Shown here: one piece after another, positions 33,041 to 43,810 of the stretch
How positions within the stretch are numbered: position 1 is the stretch's first letter
How the letters are laid out: each line of letters starts with the position of its first letter
Source of the DNA: Fragilariopsis cylindrus CCMP1102
Taxonomy: Eukaryota; Bacillariophyta; Bacillariophyceae; Bacillariales; Bacillariaceae
NCBI GenBank assembly: GCA_900095095.1
Contig: FMBT01000221.1
Coordinates: 1-44,603, forward strand
Reading direction: 5' to 3'
Length of the DNA: 44,603 bases
Notes under the pieces: model-generated
Told to the model about the DNA's origin: nothing
The model's database searches: none
Seen by the model: only the letters and a program-made list of their open reading frames with translations
Position numbers and translations under genes: made by a program

Positions 33041-35289
33041 TTATTGTAGGCTCTTTATTACAGGATCTTGATGCTCCGCCAGTGTATTCAAAAACACTTC
33101 CGTGTGTTTCGATTTTGTTCTCAGAATGGCTTCGTCGCTCGTTCCAGCCATGTTCTTTATGATTCTGTTCCAGTCATCTGTGGCAGAAATTGGAATCTTC
33201 TTCTCTTCTAGCCCCAACCCCTCGATCTTGGTCCCGTATTCCACCACCGCAAGGAAATTGAATCTGGGCCACCCCCACCGGTTATAAAGACTTGATATCC
33301 CCGAATGCAGGGCCATGCTCCCCCTATTGCCATCTGTCCCGCTTGAAACGCCGGTGATGCTCCAGGCCACCCGATCGTCTTGAATCTTTGTGTCGAAGAG
33401 GTCTAACCCCCGGATGCAGTGCTCATTTGTGGATGGATAGTCCTTCGGGGTATTCCCTTCGAGGATGTGCAAGAGAGTTTTATGCAGGTCCAAAGTTGAC
33501 ACAAGCTGCTTTGTATTGTGCCGGAGTGTCGCAGAAATCGAGGGATATTTGTTGGCAATCTTCTTTGGGACGTGCATATACATCAAGGGATGCAGGATCA
33601 TGGCGTTCCATTTACTGAGCCGGCCGTACAATTTTCCACCATGTGATTCCCCGTGGTCTCCAACACCAATGACCACGGTATTGTCAAGCACACCGGCTTG
33701 TTCAAGACTCACAAAGACACTCTCGATGGATCTGTCGATGGTCGTGTACATGCCGTTGATACGGTTGCTTGTCTTGCTTATGTTGACATCGTTGTAAAAG
33801 GGGTAATGTGCATTGAGATAATAAAACTGTGCGTAGAAGGGCTTTTTGCTTTCTTTCTTTTGGTTTAAATCGAACCCTGACCATTCCCCCAACCCTCCCT
33901 CACCGGCCAACCATTGTCCAAAGTGCTTTGCCATGAAAATATCATTCGTGGACGGCCCATTCACCAACACATCATTTGTAGTTTCAGGACTAAAGACGTG
34001 ATCAAACCCTAGGGTGAGTTGGTTGTAAATCATAAACCATTTTGTTTGTTTAATTGCATTCTGATTGGTTTCCCCCGAGCCCCCCGTGATCATGACAATA
34101 AAGAATCAGAACTGTGAGTGTTGGAAAAAGAATGTTATGCAAGTAGAATAGATAATATTATCACAACCAATCATCGGCAAATAAATCTTACAATTGTTCC
34201 GGATGAAAAGGAAACTGTTTCATATCCCTTCCTCTTAAATTCGGCTCCAAGGGTGGTGTTCAGGGCTAGCTCAAGGCCTTCCTTTTTGTTGAGGGGGATG
34301 CATCCCGACTGGATAGCTGTGAGACAATCTTGAGTATCCCCTGAGATAGTCCGGGCGTTTTCGAAGACAAAGAACTCATCTTGTGAGTGCATCATTTTCT
34401 GGAAAAAAGGAACCTTGTTGTTGCTGTCGGTCATCCCGCCCTCCCCAGAGAGAGAATCGTGCATGATGAGGACAACATTGGGTACGTCAGAGCTAGCTAC
34501 AGTGTTCTTGTTGGCATCCAGTGAGGTTTTGAGCTGGGGCGACCATCCTGGCGGAGAATAGACAAGACTACCACAGATACTTGCAACGGTGTGGAATATT
34601 GGCATCCACGCTCCCAAAGTGTAGAGACCGAGCATCCCAATAAACAAGGCAAGGAAGTAAGCTCGAAGTCCGTGCCGATTCTGTTGTTGCTGTTGTGTTG
34701 TACTGAGATGACCAAGATTTAAATTCGCTCTGGACATGGCGACACAAACTAGCAACCCGGCCAAAGCAGCAGCGCTGAAGGCCCAAAAGAAGGACCAGGC
34801 CAGATGACCGGCATTGCTAGAGAATTCCCCCTTTAGGTTAGGCCAAACCTCTTTCAATCCCAAAAGAATGGTCCACATATCTGGGAGCTCTCCTTGGGTT
34901 TTTGTTTGAAACGTGTAATCAGCCAGCAAACAGGTTGTAGAAGCGATGGCTATGACCAACGCAAGTCCAATCCCCAAGAGTCGGTTTGTTGACAAAAGCA
35001 AGAAGTACAGCAGTGAAAAAATGAGGACGCCTTCAAGCCCTGCTCCGGTCAAGGCCTTTGTTGCAACATTTACACTTTTCTGATATTCCATCAGGGCACT
35101 CAAACCCTGAATGTGCATGAGGAGGGATGCTCCAAATTGGATTGCAAAAATCCACCATTGGCATAACACACATGCCACATCGGTAGTGCTACTTCCTTGC
35201 TTGTTTGACTGAAGTTTCTGGGTGATGTTGTTTGGAAGCTTGAGGTGAAAATTCTCTCCTGCACGTCTTGTCCGGAGCCTCAGCCTCAT
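33041..35289 (-). CDS. Membrane sulfatase / LTA-synthase-like phosphotransferase
   Basis: Two exons, 34192-35289 and 33041-34060, with a proposed 131 nt intron (34061-34191; donor GTAAG, acceptor AATCAG, phase 0). The product would be 705 residues. An alternative acceptor at 34112-34113 has a better pyrimidine tract but puts an in-frame TGA just downstream. The N-terminal third has about five membrane helices (GVLIFSLLYFLLL, LGIGLALVIAIASTTCLLA, WSFFWAFSAAALAGLLVCVA, YFLALFIGMLGLYTLG). The rest is an alkaline-phosphatase/sulfatase fold: NVVLIMHDSLSG (metal Asp), ISGDTQDCLTAIQSGC (nucleophile region), KPFYAQFYYLNAHYPF and VVIGVGDHGESHGG (metal Asp/His). A helical membrane domain plus this fold is the LTA-synthase/MdoB-like layout. 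The true substrate is unknown. The gene is GC-richer and freer of triplet repeats than its neighbours, which could mean transfer or a different age. Confidence 0.8.
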
Positions 35290-36055
35290 GATCCTGCTTT
35301 TGATGTCTACAAAGGAGCTCGGCTACTAGCTAGCAAGATCCGGAGTGGAAAAGTGGTAACTTTGTTTGGCTTTGATGGTCCTCTCGTAAATTATTTAAAC
35401 TGAATATGATTCTTTGCAAAATCGGAATTATGTAAAGAGAACAAAAATACTAGCGCTTTTCGATCGAATGACAATATTTTTCATTGGCGTTGAAATTCAT
35501 GTTGTAGAACGTGCAATTCAGGATTTTTCCTCCATTGCTGCAACGATGTCGGTATGCTCTACTGGGCGTTTTAAAATGTCATAATCACTACTGTAGCTAC
35601 TGTACGTACCTCTTTACATTCACTCAGAACGCCGTTCAATTAGTACTACTTCTATTAATTCAAAGCTGACTTCTACACTGTATACAGTATATAATATTAT
35701 TAGATACTGTATCGGCCGTTATCATATTACGACCCGCAGCCCAAAACACATACCCCTTAATTTCTTCTGCTCTTTACGACTGAATACTGACTACGACTGA
35801 TAAGCAATCGCGCAACACGACTGACACATATCTCATCATCGTCATAAATCCATCAATCACATTGATACAAAAACACATTCAAAAGAATTCAAACATACCG
35901 TATACATCATCACATCATATCACATTAATAAAATAGATCGATTTCAAAGTTTAAAGATAGGATCATCAGTCCAGACCAAAGGAGAGACGAGAAAGAAAGA
36001 AAGAAATAGATAGAAAGAAAGACGAACGACGAGACGAGACGAGAGCTAATCCACC
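35290..36055. promoter_or_regulatory. Shared upstream region of sulfatase-like and CIA30 genes
   Basis: The two genes diverge, so both promoters lie in this 766 bp. The segment 35749-35868 shares two blocks (TACCCC(C/T)TAATTTCTTCTGC and CTCATCATCGT...AATCCATCAATCAC) with 30119-30186, where the intervening 55 bp are missing. GAAA and GACGA repeats precede the CIA30 start. No core promoter element recognised. Confidence 0.5.
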
Positions 36056-37134
36056 ATGATGTATACTAGATCCAATAATAAACCAGCAACAAGAAGAGTT
36101 CGTATCAACGCTTTATTTTATTGCATATCTTTATTGTACAGTTGTTGCTTCTTTATGACAACGACAACGACGATGGCGTTTACATCATCGACGACAACGA
36201 ATACTGGTAGTAGTAGTAGTAATACGATTGTATTATTTGCTGAAAAAAATCAACCATGGGATGTAATACGATTTGTACAACAATCATCTAAATTTGTTAG
36301 TATATTTCCTCAACAAGGTACAAAAAGTAGTAGTAGTAGTAGTAAAAAAGGAACGATAATACCAGGAACAGTATTATGGAAAGCTGGTGCTACTACTACT
36401 AAAGAGAATGATTTTGAATTTGCACCATTAGATGATGTTGTTATGGGTGGTGCATCAAAATCAAATTTTAATACCGGTACAGGAAAATGGAAAGGTGTAG
36501 TAACTGATGCAAATAATGGTGGTTTTGTTGGTATTAGATCAACACCTATCATTGATTATGATTTATCAAAATGCAATGGTATTGAATGGTCAATTCTAAC
36601 TACTAATACAAAAGATAGTATGAGACTTAAAGTTGTTTTACGTGATACAACAGACTTTAATGGTATTGGTTGGACGACGAGTAAGGATACAAACAAAAAA
36701 TCATCATTATCATCAAAATCATCCACAATAACAACATTTAAAATACCATTTGATAATAAAACATTGAAACCATCAAAATTTGCAAAGATATTAACTGAAA
36801 CTGATATAAAAGAACCATTTAATACAACAAATATCAAATCATTTCAATTAACATACTCTAAATTTGAATATGATGGTACGTACGTTCGTCTCTTTGAAGT
36901 TTTCGTCGTCGACTCGACTCGACTCGACTGTGCTTTTTTTCAATCTTCGATGTTTGTTCATCAAGATCCTTGTCTTCTTTTATTTTACGAATATCACCAC
37001 AGTTACTTAACTTGCCTTCTCTCTATTTACTTTTCTCGTTTTTTGTTCGCTTCATTTCATTAATAGGTATATTGAATCCAAAATTTAATACAGGTGAATT
37101 TGAAATACAATTAATTGATATTAAGACATATTGA
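36056..37134 (+). CDS. CIA30-family protein (complex I intermediate-associated 30 type), plastid-targeted
   Basis: Two exons, 36056-36875 and 37067-37134, with a 191 nt intron (donor GTACGT, acceptor AATAG) splitting a Gly codon so that KFEYDG joins ILNPKFNTGEFEIQL. Product 295 residues. The start is MMYTRSNNK; a hydrophobic core (FYCISLLYSCCFFM) and MAFTSS follow, which looks like a signal peptide with Phe after the cleavage site, as in diatom plastid proteins. The domain shows the CIA30 blocks: FAPLDDVVMGGASKSNF, FVGIRSTPIIDYDLSKCNGI, LKVVLRDTTDF, FKIPFDNKTLKPSKFAK and IKSFQLTYSKFEYDG. CIA30 proteins act as assembly factors: the mitochondrial member serves respiratory complex I, and relatives act in chloroplasts. 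Plastid targeting argues for the second kind. No damage seen. Confidence 0.85.
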
Positions 37135-37957
37135 ATAATAAACATTAAAATCTAAATATATATATATATATAAAGTATGAAAGAAAGTGAATACGATATG
37201 ATACGACAATCCCCACTATTATACTGCTTGTACTGCTCTAGCTACTACCGGTGAGTCATGTCATGTTGCGACTGATTAATTCAATTCAATTCGATTCGAT
37301 TCCATGAAATAAAACTGGTACCTTATACAAATACATAAACATAAAACATAGAACATTAACACTTCATGATCCATCCCTAAAAAAGTAATACTGTGAAATG
37401 GGAAAAAGTTAAACGGAAGATGAGCAACTAAACCAGTCCACAATATTGACCGGTCCGGTGGATTAAGTACGAAATCTGTGCGAACATCAAAATCAATCGC
37501 AGAGGACCTCATACCGCTGGTACTAAAATTAGAAAAGCATTTAGAAAGAATAAAGAATACAACATTCATGGATTAAGTAATGAGTCATTATTATCATAAA
37601 CGACATGAAAGAATTCTTACGTCAAGTTGGTGACAGTAGGTGCTGTAGCTCTATAAGTAACTAGCCTAAGAATCTGACATAGCCGTCGCGTATGATTGCG
37701 TTAAATCATTTCATTCCTTACGTCACCTTGAAAAAAGGGGCGCTTTTTCCTGCCCCATATATTGGGCAATAGCCTGAAAGCTGTTAAAGGCGTAATAGTT
37801 TGCTATACATATCTACTTGGACACTAGCTAGATTAAAAAAAATATACATATATTTATATATATATATCACATAGTAAATCAATGAGTTAAATTAAAATGA
37901 ATTGAATTCTGTTGTGTTGTTAGTCAGGTATTTTTGCACTTGTTTTTGTAATCATAT
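37135..37957. other. Intergenic holding the left copy of a duplicated sequence
   Basis: Between CIA30 and the methyltransferase-like gene. About 37435-37717 matches parts of 39207-39794 on the other side of that gene. TA repeats lie at 37157-37172 and 37850-37870. No gene supported. Confidence 0.55.
37435..37717 (+). repeat. Dispersed repeat, left copy (right copy 39260-39794)
   Basis: Blocks shared in the same order with the right copy: TTGACCGGT, AAAATCAATCGCAGAGGA, TACTAAAATTAGAAAA, AATGAGTCATTATTATCATA then AACGACATG, TTCTTACGTCAAGTTGGTGA, GGTGCTGTAG, GAATCTGACAT, GCCGTCGCGT and ATGATTGCGTTAAATCATTT. The right copy is longer and holds extra sequence. Confidence 0.85.
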
Positions 37958-39024
37958 TTAATCAATATTATCTTGATATTGCATCCACATATCATATATC
38001 ATTTGATCAGTTGTTGTTGGTTTGCGTTGATATACACATAAAGTATCAGCAGTAGTGTCAACGTGATCTAAAATAGAGTTTAGAATTTGATAATGACCGC
38101 GTTTGGGATATGTGCTACTTTAAAAGACGATCCTGTTGAATTTTGAACCAAACAATCATGTAATAATACTATTGGACCAACATGATGTGTAGTAGTACTT
38201 GAACCACTATTACTTAATAATGCACTTGAACGTGACGGCGCACTTGCTGAGCTCGAACTTGACGTCCCACTTGATGCAGCATGTAGTAGACTAATTAACA
38301 CACATGGGAATCTATACCGGCCATCGACCATATATACATCAAATGGTTTATTTTTTTCGGATAGTAATGATGATACTTGATAATTAAATTTATTTTTTAA
38401 TAATGTTCTATTTGGATACCCCCAATCTTTTGTTGGACCAATATCAGCAAAATAAAAACGAAAATAATCTGGTGCTAATGTTCTTGCATAAGACACATAT
38501 GCTGGATCAGAATCAACACCTGAATATCTTGGTACACCAACATATGCAGCAATTGATGTTGATTCACCTAATCCATATTCAAATATAGAATTTGCTTTAC
38601 CATAAATTTTACCTAATGCTATACGATCATTATCTGACAATCCACCAGATGTTGTAAGTTTCATTGCTTTCCATTCATTAACATCTGTTGGAAATTCTTT
38701 TCTTTTACTACTACTACTGAGAGTATTATCAGTATCAGTATTGGTTGTTGACGATGTTGCAATTTCAAATAGATGTTGCGCTGCCTCATCAAATAATGAT
38801 GATGATAATGTTGACGTTGGTGATGATACAGCATTGTCATCGATTGCACGAGTAAAGCTCGATGATAATAGTGTAAAGTTTGAAAGTAATAAAAAAGATA
38901 TATTACATACCAGTAATAACTTATTGAATGGTGATACACGACAGTTACTTGAAGTATCAATATAATTGCTGTTGCTTTTGTCGCCACTACGAGAATTTTT
39001 CTGCATCATCATGATTGTTTTCAA
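37958..39024 (-). CDS. Membrane-anchored class I methyltransferase-like protein, one frameshift
   Basis: ATG at 39024; the first frame stops at 38080, but protein-like sequence continues in another frame to a stop at 37958-37960. One extra A in the TTTTAAAG context near 38119-38121 would join them (SSFK to SSTYPKRGHYQILNS and ILDHVDTTADTLCVY), giving about 355 residues. Residues 33-57 form one hydrophobic anchor (LLLVCNISFLLLSNFTLL). The lumenal part has a SAM-binding-like glycine motif, FEYGLGESTSIAAYVGV, an acidic strand end, YSGVDSDPAYVSYA, then DVYMVDGRYRFPCVLISLLHA and IVLLHDCLVQ. A Ser-rich low-complexity insert lies before the last motif. This reads as a Rossmann-fold methyltransferase of a Golgi/ER-anchored type; the substrate cannot be told. 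The gene is bracketed by duplicated intergenic sequence. Confidence 0.65.
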
Positions 39025-40165
39025 GCCACAAACGTAATTAGCTAACCGTTTTGTCGTTGTCGTTGTCTCTGTTGTTGTTATTTACTATGTACTCAGCACG
39101 TGTTATATAAAGAGATAAGTTTATGTTAAATTGTGTAATTTACAAATTGTTTCAACCTTATTTTGTCCACTACCGTACACTCATCAGTACACACAATTTC
39201 GCGAATTAATGATGTAAATGCGAGAGCGATTTGAAATCTGAATTCCTGCATACAAACGGAACATTGACCGGTAACTCTTACTGTGAAAATTAAAATCAAT
39301 CGCAGAGGAAATTTTACCTCATCCCTCGTAGTATTTATACGTTGACTGGAGGATTGTATGTTTGAACTCGTGTAAGACACGCGCTTTTCATTTTTTACAC
39401 TTAACGACTGCTGCCCAGCATGAGTCGTGCGTGATTTATTTTTTATTAGCTACTTATGATTGATTGATTCATTCGGGGGAGAGTCATGGCATACACTAAA
39501 ATTAGAAAATCAGACATTATTCGCGATGTAAATGTGGTCGATTTGAAATCTGAATTCCTGCATGGGTTAAGCAATGAGTCATTATTATCATAAACGACAT
39601 GTATGATTTCTTATGATTGCCATTAAATCATTTCAGTTCTTACGTCAAGTTGGTGAAGGTGCTGTAGTTTAGTAGCTGGCGTAGGAATCTGACATTGCCG
39701 TCGCGTTGGCGGTTCGCATTTTCAGTACGAATTACTATCGCCCATTAGAAATCTTGTCTTGGGAAAATTATGATTGCGTTAAATCATTTCAGCTATTCAG
39801 ATGATATTGCAACTAGGCAGTTATAAAAGATAGGGTTCGAAGTTCGCGGAATGTATGTTCTTTTTTTGAATGCAGTCTCTGAAGTTCGCGGAAATGACCT
39901 TGCATCGATAATAATATCACTTTCACTCTGTAACATAATATTATTAAGTAAGCATGATATAATAATATGGCACCTGTAACATATATGTTACGCTTAACAG
40001 AAGTCGAACTGATTGAAGCGCGATGAAACATACTAAACATACTACTGCCATGCAGTTTTACTCGATACAAAGAGCGAGTGACTCGTCGCATACTTCAACC
40101 GCTTTCAAAAATGGCATGTTAAAAATGGCATGGCGAAGGATTGTCAGAGCATGCGTTTGGCACAA
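39025..40165. other. Intergenic holding the right copy of a duplicated sequence
   Basis: Upstream region of the methyltransferase-like gene, followed by the right copy of the dispersed repeat (39207-39794). Within it AATCTGAATTCCTGCAT occurs twice (near 39234 and 39547). A single GCGCGATGAAA unit lies at 40011-40027, ahead of the main array. No gene supported. Confidence 0.55.
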
Positions 40166-40475
40166 GCCATTGAAGCGCGATAGAAATATGACATATTTAA
40201 GCGAATGTAAGCAAAAATGCAGCGGGCACAAGCCATTGAAGCGCGATGAAATATGACATATAAAGCGAATGAAAGCAAAAATGCAGTGGGCACACGCCAT
40301 TGAAGCGCGATGAAATATGAGATATGAAGCGAATGATAGCAACAATGCATCGGGCACGCGCCATTCCATTGAAGCGCGATAAAATACGAGATACGAAGCG
40401 AATGAAAGCAAAAATGCAGCCATTAAAGCGCGATAAAATACGAGATATGAAACGAATGAAAGCAAAAACATGCCT
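40166..40475 (+). repeat. 55-70 bp tandem repeat, five units
   Basis: Units begin GCCATTGAAGCGCGAT at about 40166, 40232, 40296, 40360 and 40419. Each continues with AAATATGACATAT-like sequence, AAGCGAATG, AAGCAAAAATGCA and CGGGCAC. The unit head also occurs singly at 571-594 and 40011-40027. Opposite-strand open frames across the array only reflect the period. It ends about 170 bp before the next gene's start codon. Confidence 0.85.
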
Positions 40476-40643
40476 AAAGAAAACAGTCCTCGTGAAACAA
40501 CTGAGCTCTACCAAAATTACAACGTAATATAGACTAAGAAAGTTTATCACATTATATTCATAGTTAAGTTTACAATACAATTACAATTGTATCAAAATAA
40601 GGTTACAATATCTTTAAGGTTTCCAGTGCAACTATCCTCAACA

Positions 40644-41706
40644 ATGAATACATCCACCATTTTTGTCTTGGGTTTGTTATTAGTGGCGTTTCATCCAGGC
40701 GTCCAGGCAAAAACCGTACGTGAATTATCAGCCTCTTGTGCTTTACATGATGCATACGTGATGCAGTGTTCCCATTAAACTAACTTAATTGCGTTCTTAT
40801 TTATTTTGTCTCTCTCTTCTTTCTGTCTCTCCTCATACGATATGATATGATACATATACGATGCAATGAACTACGATACGAAACAATCTATACCAACATT
40901 ATGAACGAAAGCCCGATCAACCTCGTGGTAAATGTGAAAATTCGGATGCATTCCGATTTAAAGGCGATGCAAAGCGAACATGCGATTCATTTGTTGCAAA
41001 AAAACCGAACAAGAGATGTAGAAAGAAACAACTTGGTACCAACATCAAACTTAAGTTCTTTTGTCCAGCAACATGCAAGAGGAAGTGTAAAAAAACTGAT
41101 TCACCAACATCTTCACCAACAGTTGAACGTAAAGCTTGTGAAAATCAGGATTCATTCCAATTTAAAGGTGATGAAACCAAAACATGTGACTTTGTTGCAG
41201 GGAAAAAAAAGATATGTAAAAAGAAACAACCTGGTACTGGTAAAAAGGTAAAATTCTTTTGTCCATCAGCATGCAAGAAGAAGTGTAAAAAGACATCTTC
41301 ACCAACATCTTCACCAACAGTTACACGTGGCGATTGTGAAAATTTGGATTCATTTCGATTTGAAGGCAATGCACACCGAACATGTGATTCATATGTTGCA
41401 GCAAAACCAAACAAGAGATGTAAAAAGGAACAACCTGGTTCTGGCACAAAGAAGAAACTTAAGAAAGTTAAGTTCTTTTGTCCAGCAACATGCAAGAGGA
41501 AATGTAAAAATACTAATTCACCAACAACAACTCCAACAGCATCACCTACAGCATCACCAACAGCAACACCAACAGTGTCTGATAGTGAAGTTCCTACATC
41601 TAATCCAACTACCAGTCCAAGTGAATCATCATATCCATCTTTGACACCGTCTGAATCACCATCTGAATCATCCTATCCGTCGTCTATGCCTGTACCCAGA
41701 AAATAG
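40644..41706 (+). CDS. Secreted protein with three Cys/Lys-rich modules and Ser/Thr/Pro tail
   Basis: Exon 1 is 40644-40715 and exon 2 is 40912-41706, with a 196 nt intron (donor GTACGT, acceptor GAAAG, phase 0). Product 288 residues. Exon 1 is a signal peptide, MNTSTIFVLGLLLVAFHPGV then QA. Exon 2 holds three similar modules of about 70 residues with the pattern C-E-N-x-D-x-F-x-F ... TCD-(x)-FVA or YVA ... C-(K/R)-K ... FFCP-x-x-CK-x-KC, six Cys each, joined by SPTSSPTV-type linkers. The tail is Pro/Thr/Ser-rich (PTASPTASPTATPT, then SPSESSYPS repeats), like a mucin or wall-anchored stalk. The modules suit an extracellular disulfide-bonded, basic protein; wall or adhesion roles are inference. 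A related broken gene follows at 42106. A tandem repeat lies just upstream and could influence expression. Confidence 0.82.
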
Positions 41707-41728
41707 AGAAGTGTCCGCATGAGTAGAA

Positions 41729-42049
41729 CACGAATAAGAGAAGTGTTATACATATAGAGTCGAAGCAGAATGTCTATGTCCTTTGAACCGCTAATAATAC
41801 CAATATATATGTATTAGGCGAAGTGAGTTACGAACAGAAAGTTGTATACAAGGTTACCGTGTAACGCAAGTGTAACGCAAGTGTAACGCAATACTAAAAT
41901 GCCAAGAAAAGAGCAGAATACTTCGATCACAAGAAATGAACTATCTATTTCTTTTATTGTTGAGAAATTGTAATAACCATAGACTAAATAAACAAGTGTG
42001 TTAATAACAACTTTTGCGTTTGAATATCATCGTTTGTATTGCATTTCAA
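41729..42049 (+). repeat. Repeated 3' flank, copy A (others 43469-43690 and 44448-44603)
   Basis: Shared blocks: AATAAGAGAAGTGT, TATATATGTATTAGGCGAAG then TGA, GTAACGCAATACTAAAATGC, CAAGAAAAG and AAACAAGTGTGTTAA. Copy A also contains GTGTAACGCAA three times in tandem (41862-41892). It follows the stop of the Cys-module gene directly and probably includes its 3' UTR. Copies A and C are nearly identical over their last 150 bp; copy B is more diverged. Confidence 0.85.
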
Positions 42050-42105
42050 TACCGACAAAAGTACAAAAGGAGATCTAATTATATTTATCAATTATTGAAT
42101 TAATG

Positions 42106-43375
42106 ATCTACTGATTCACCAAGAGCAACTCCCACTGCTACACCAACAGTGAGTCCAACTTCAAGTCCAACCACACCACCATCTATCTCAGCAAGTTCTG
42201 CACCAAGTCTAATCCCCAGTGTAATTTCAAGCACTTCTTCTAGTTTAGATCCAAGTGCGACTCCAAGTCTTACACCTAGTAGTGTACCCAGCTCTTCTCC
42301 TACTTTTGATCCACTTGGGGTACCAAGCTCTTCTCCGAGCGGTTTGCCCAGCAATGTTACCAGCTTAAATGATGCACCCACTATCAGTGCTTACCCTAGT
42401 TCTGATCCCACAGCTACTGCAGAACCAAGCAATAGCCTTGCACCCAGTTCTCTTCCAAGTCTCTCATCCAGTGCTGTTCCAAGTTTAATTCTGAGTACTG
42501 TCCCAAGTTTTGAACCATGCCTTGCACTAAGTTCTGCTCCAAGTCTTGAACCAAGTACAATGCCCTCAAATGTTCCAACTGAAACACCTTCCACTACTTT
42601 TGCACTTCTATTCTCAGTAGATCCAGATGTTACTCGGGCCGAAATTGTAGAAGGTAAGCCAAACAACCCTCTCTTTTTCCCACAGAACATTGTCTTTTTT
42701 AGCATCAACAATTTTTAACAAATTGTTTACTTGTTTTGTCTTTTTATAGGTGCTCTTGCGACATCAAAATCATTGGCTGGTTTAACAGCCGCAAGTGGAC
42801 GCCAACTTCTATCAACCTGTCCAGAACCTGAGGCCGAATGTGATGCAGTAGAAGTTACGTGCGATTTTGAGGGAGTAGATACAAGTGGTTCTAAATGTTG
42901 AAATGTACCATGTACTATCACTGCTCCAGCTTGTTCAGGCTTTGATACTGCAGAAGCAGCAGAAAAAAATGAAGCTGTAGTAGCTACAGGAGATTATGCT
43001 GCAAAGTTAGCAGAAGTAGCAGATATAGTTGCCAAAGTAATTTTGCCTCCCAGTGAGCAGCCAAGTTCTGTACCAAGTTCAGGTCCAAGTATATCAAGTG
43101 CGCCAAGTTCCATCCCCACTGAGATTCCTAGTAGTGTACCAACCCCAATACCTAGTAGCACACCAACTTGTGTACCAAGTCAAATTCCAAGTGATGCACC
43201 AGCTGTAGCAACTGCAGCTCCATCAACTTCGTCATTCCCTACTGCATCGCCAACTGCACCTCCAACTGAGACTTCCACCCCTACAAAGTCACCTACTGTT
43301 GCACCGGTTTCATCTACTCTTGCACCAACTGAGAGTTCCTACCCTAGTTTTAATCCAACAAGTGATCCAATCTAG
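42106..43375 (+). pseudogene. Ser/Pro-rich secreted-type protein gene lacking its 5' end, with in-frame TGA
   Basis: The open frame starts after a stop at 42103-42105 with no usable ATG and reads a long P-S-x-x-P-S repeat region. A 96 nt GT-AG intron (42654-42749) joins RAEIVEG to ALATSKSLAGL. A Cys-rich segment follows (CPEPEAECDAVEVTCDF, then SGSKC, TGA at 42899-42901, NVPCTITAPACSGF), then an Ala/Glu-rich helix and a second Ser/Pro/Thr-rich tail to a stop at 43373-43375. The beginning (ATPTATPTVSPTSSPTT) resembles the tail of the gene at 40644, and both are followed by similar 3' flanks, so this looks like a partial duplicate. No signal peptide is visible upstream. The TGA could be nonsense (TGG is one base away) or, less likely, selenocysteine. 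Confidence 0.65.
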
Positions 43376-43468
43376 TATTAAACCAACAAGTGATTTATTG
43401 ATGTTAGTAGAAGTAAATGTTGTCATATAGTATTGAACTTACTGATAACCAGTTGATGAAGTCGTTAC

Positions 43469-43690
43469 ACAAATAAGAGAAGTGTCGGCCAAACCGCCTA
43501 TATATATGTATTAGGCGAAGTGATGTTATGAATATCGTTGTGTACAAAGTTACTGTTTACCGCAATACCAAAATACAAGAAAAGACCTGAGTACTAGAAA
43601 TATTGTAGAAGAATTGTAATAAACATAAACTAAATAATCAAGTGTGTTAATAACAATCTTTTGTGTTTGAACATCCGTTACATTGCAATA
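43469..43690 (+). repeat. Repeated 3' flank, copy B
   Basis: Diverged version of 41729-42049 following the stop of the partial duplicate gene. It retains AATAAGAGAAGTGTC, TATATATGTATTAGGCGAAG and AATCAAGTGTGTTAATAACA. Confidence 0.8.
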
Positions 43691-43810
43691 GTAATAGTAA
43701 TAGAGCTATCCAAGATATCTACAAAATGGAAACCATCTTTTGGAAGAAATATCTTGTGTTCAAGAAAGGTGAGTGACCTGGTAGAACAACCACAGTAGTC
43801 TTTCGATTGT

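Noticed and set aside
40166..40475. CRISPR-like array
   Set aside because: Units are contiguous with related spacers and variable lengths, there are no cas genes, and the DNA is eukaryotic nuclear.
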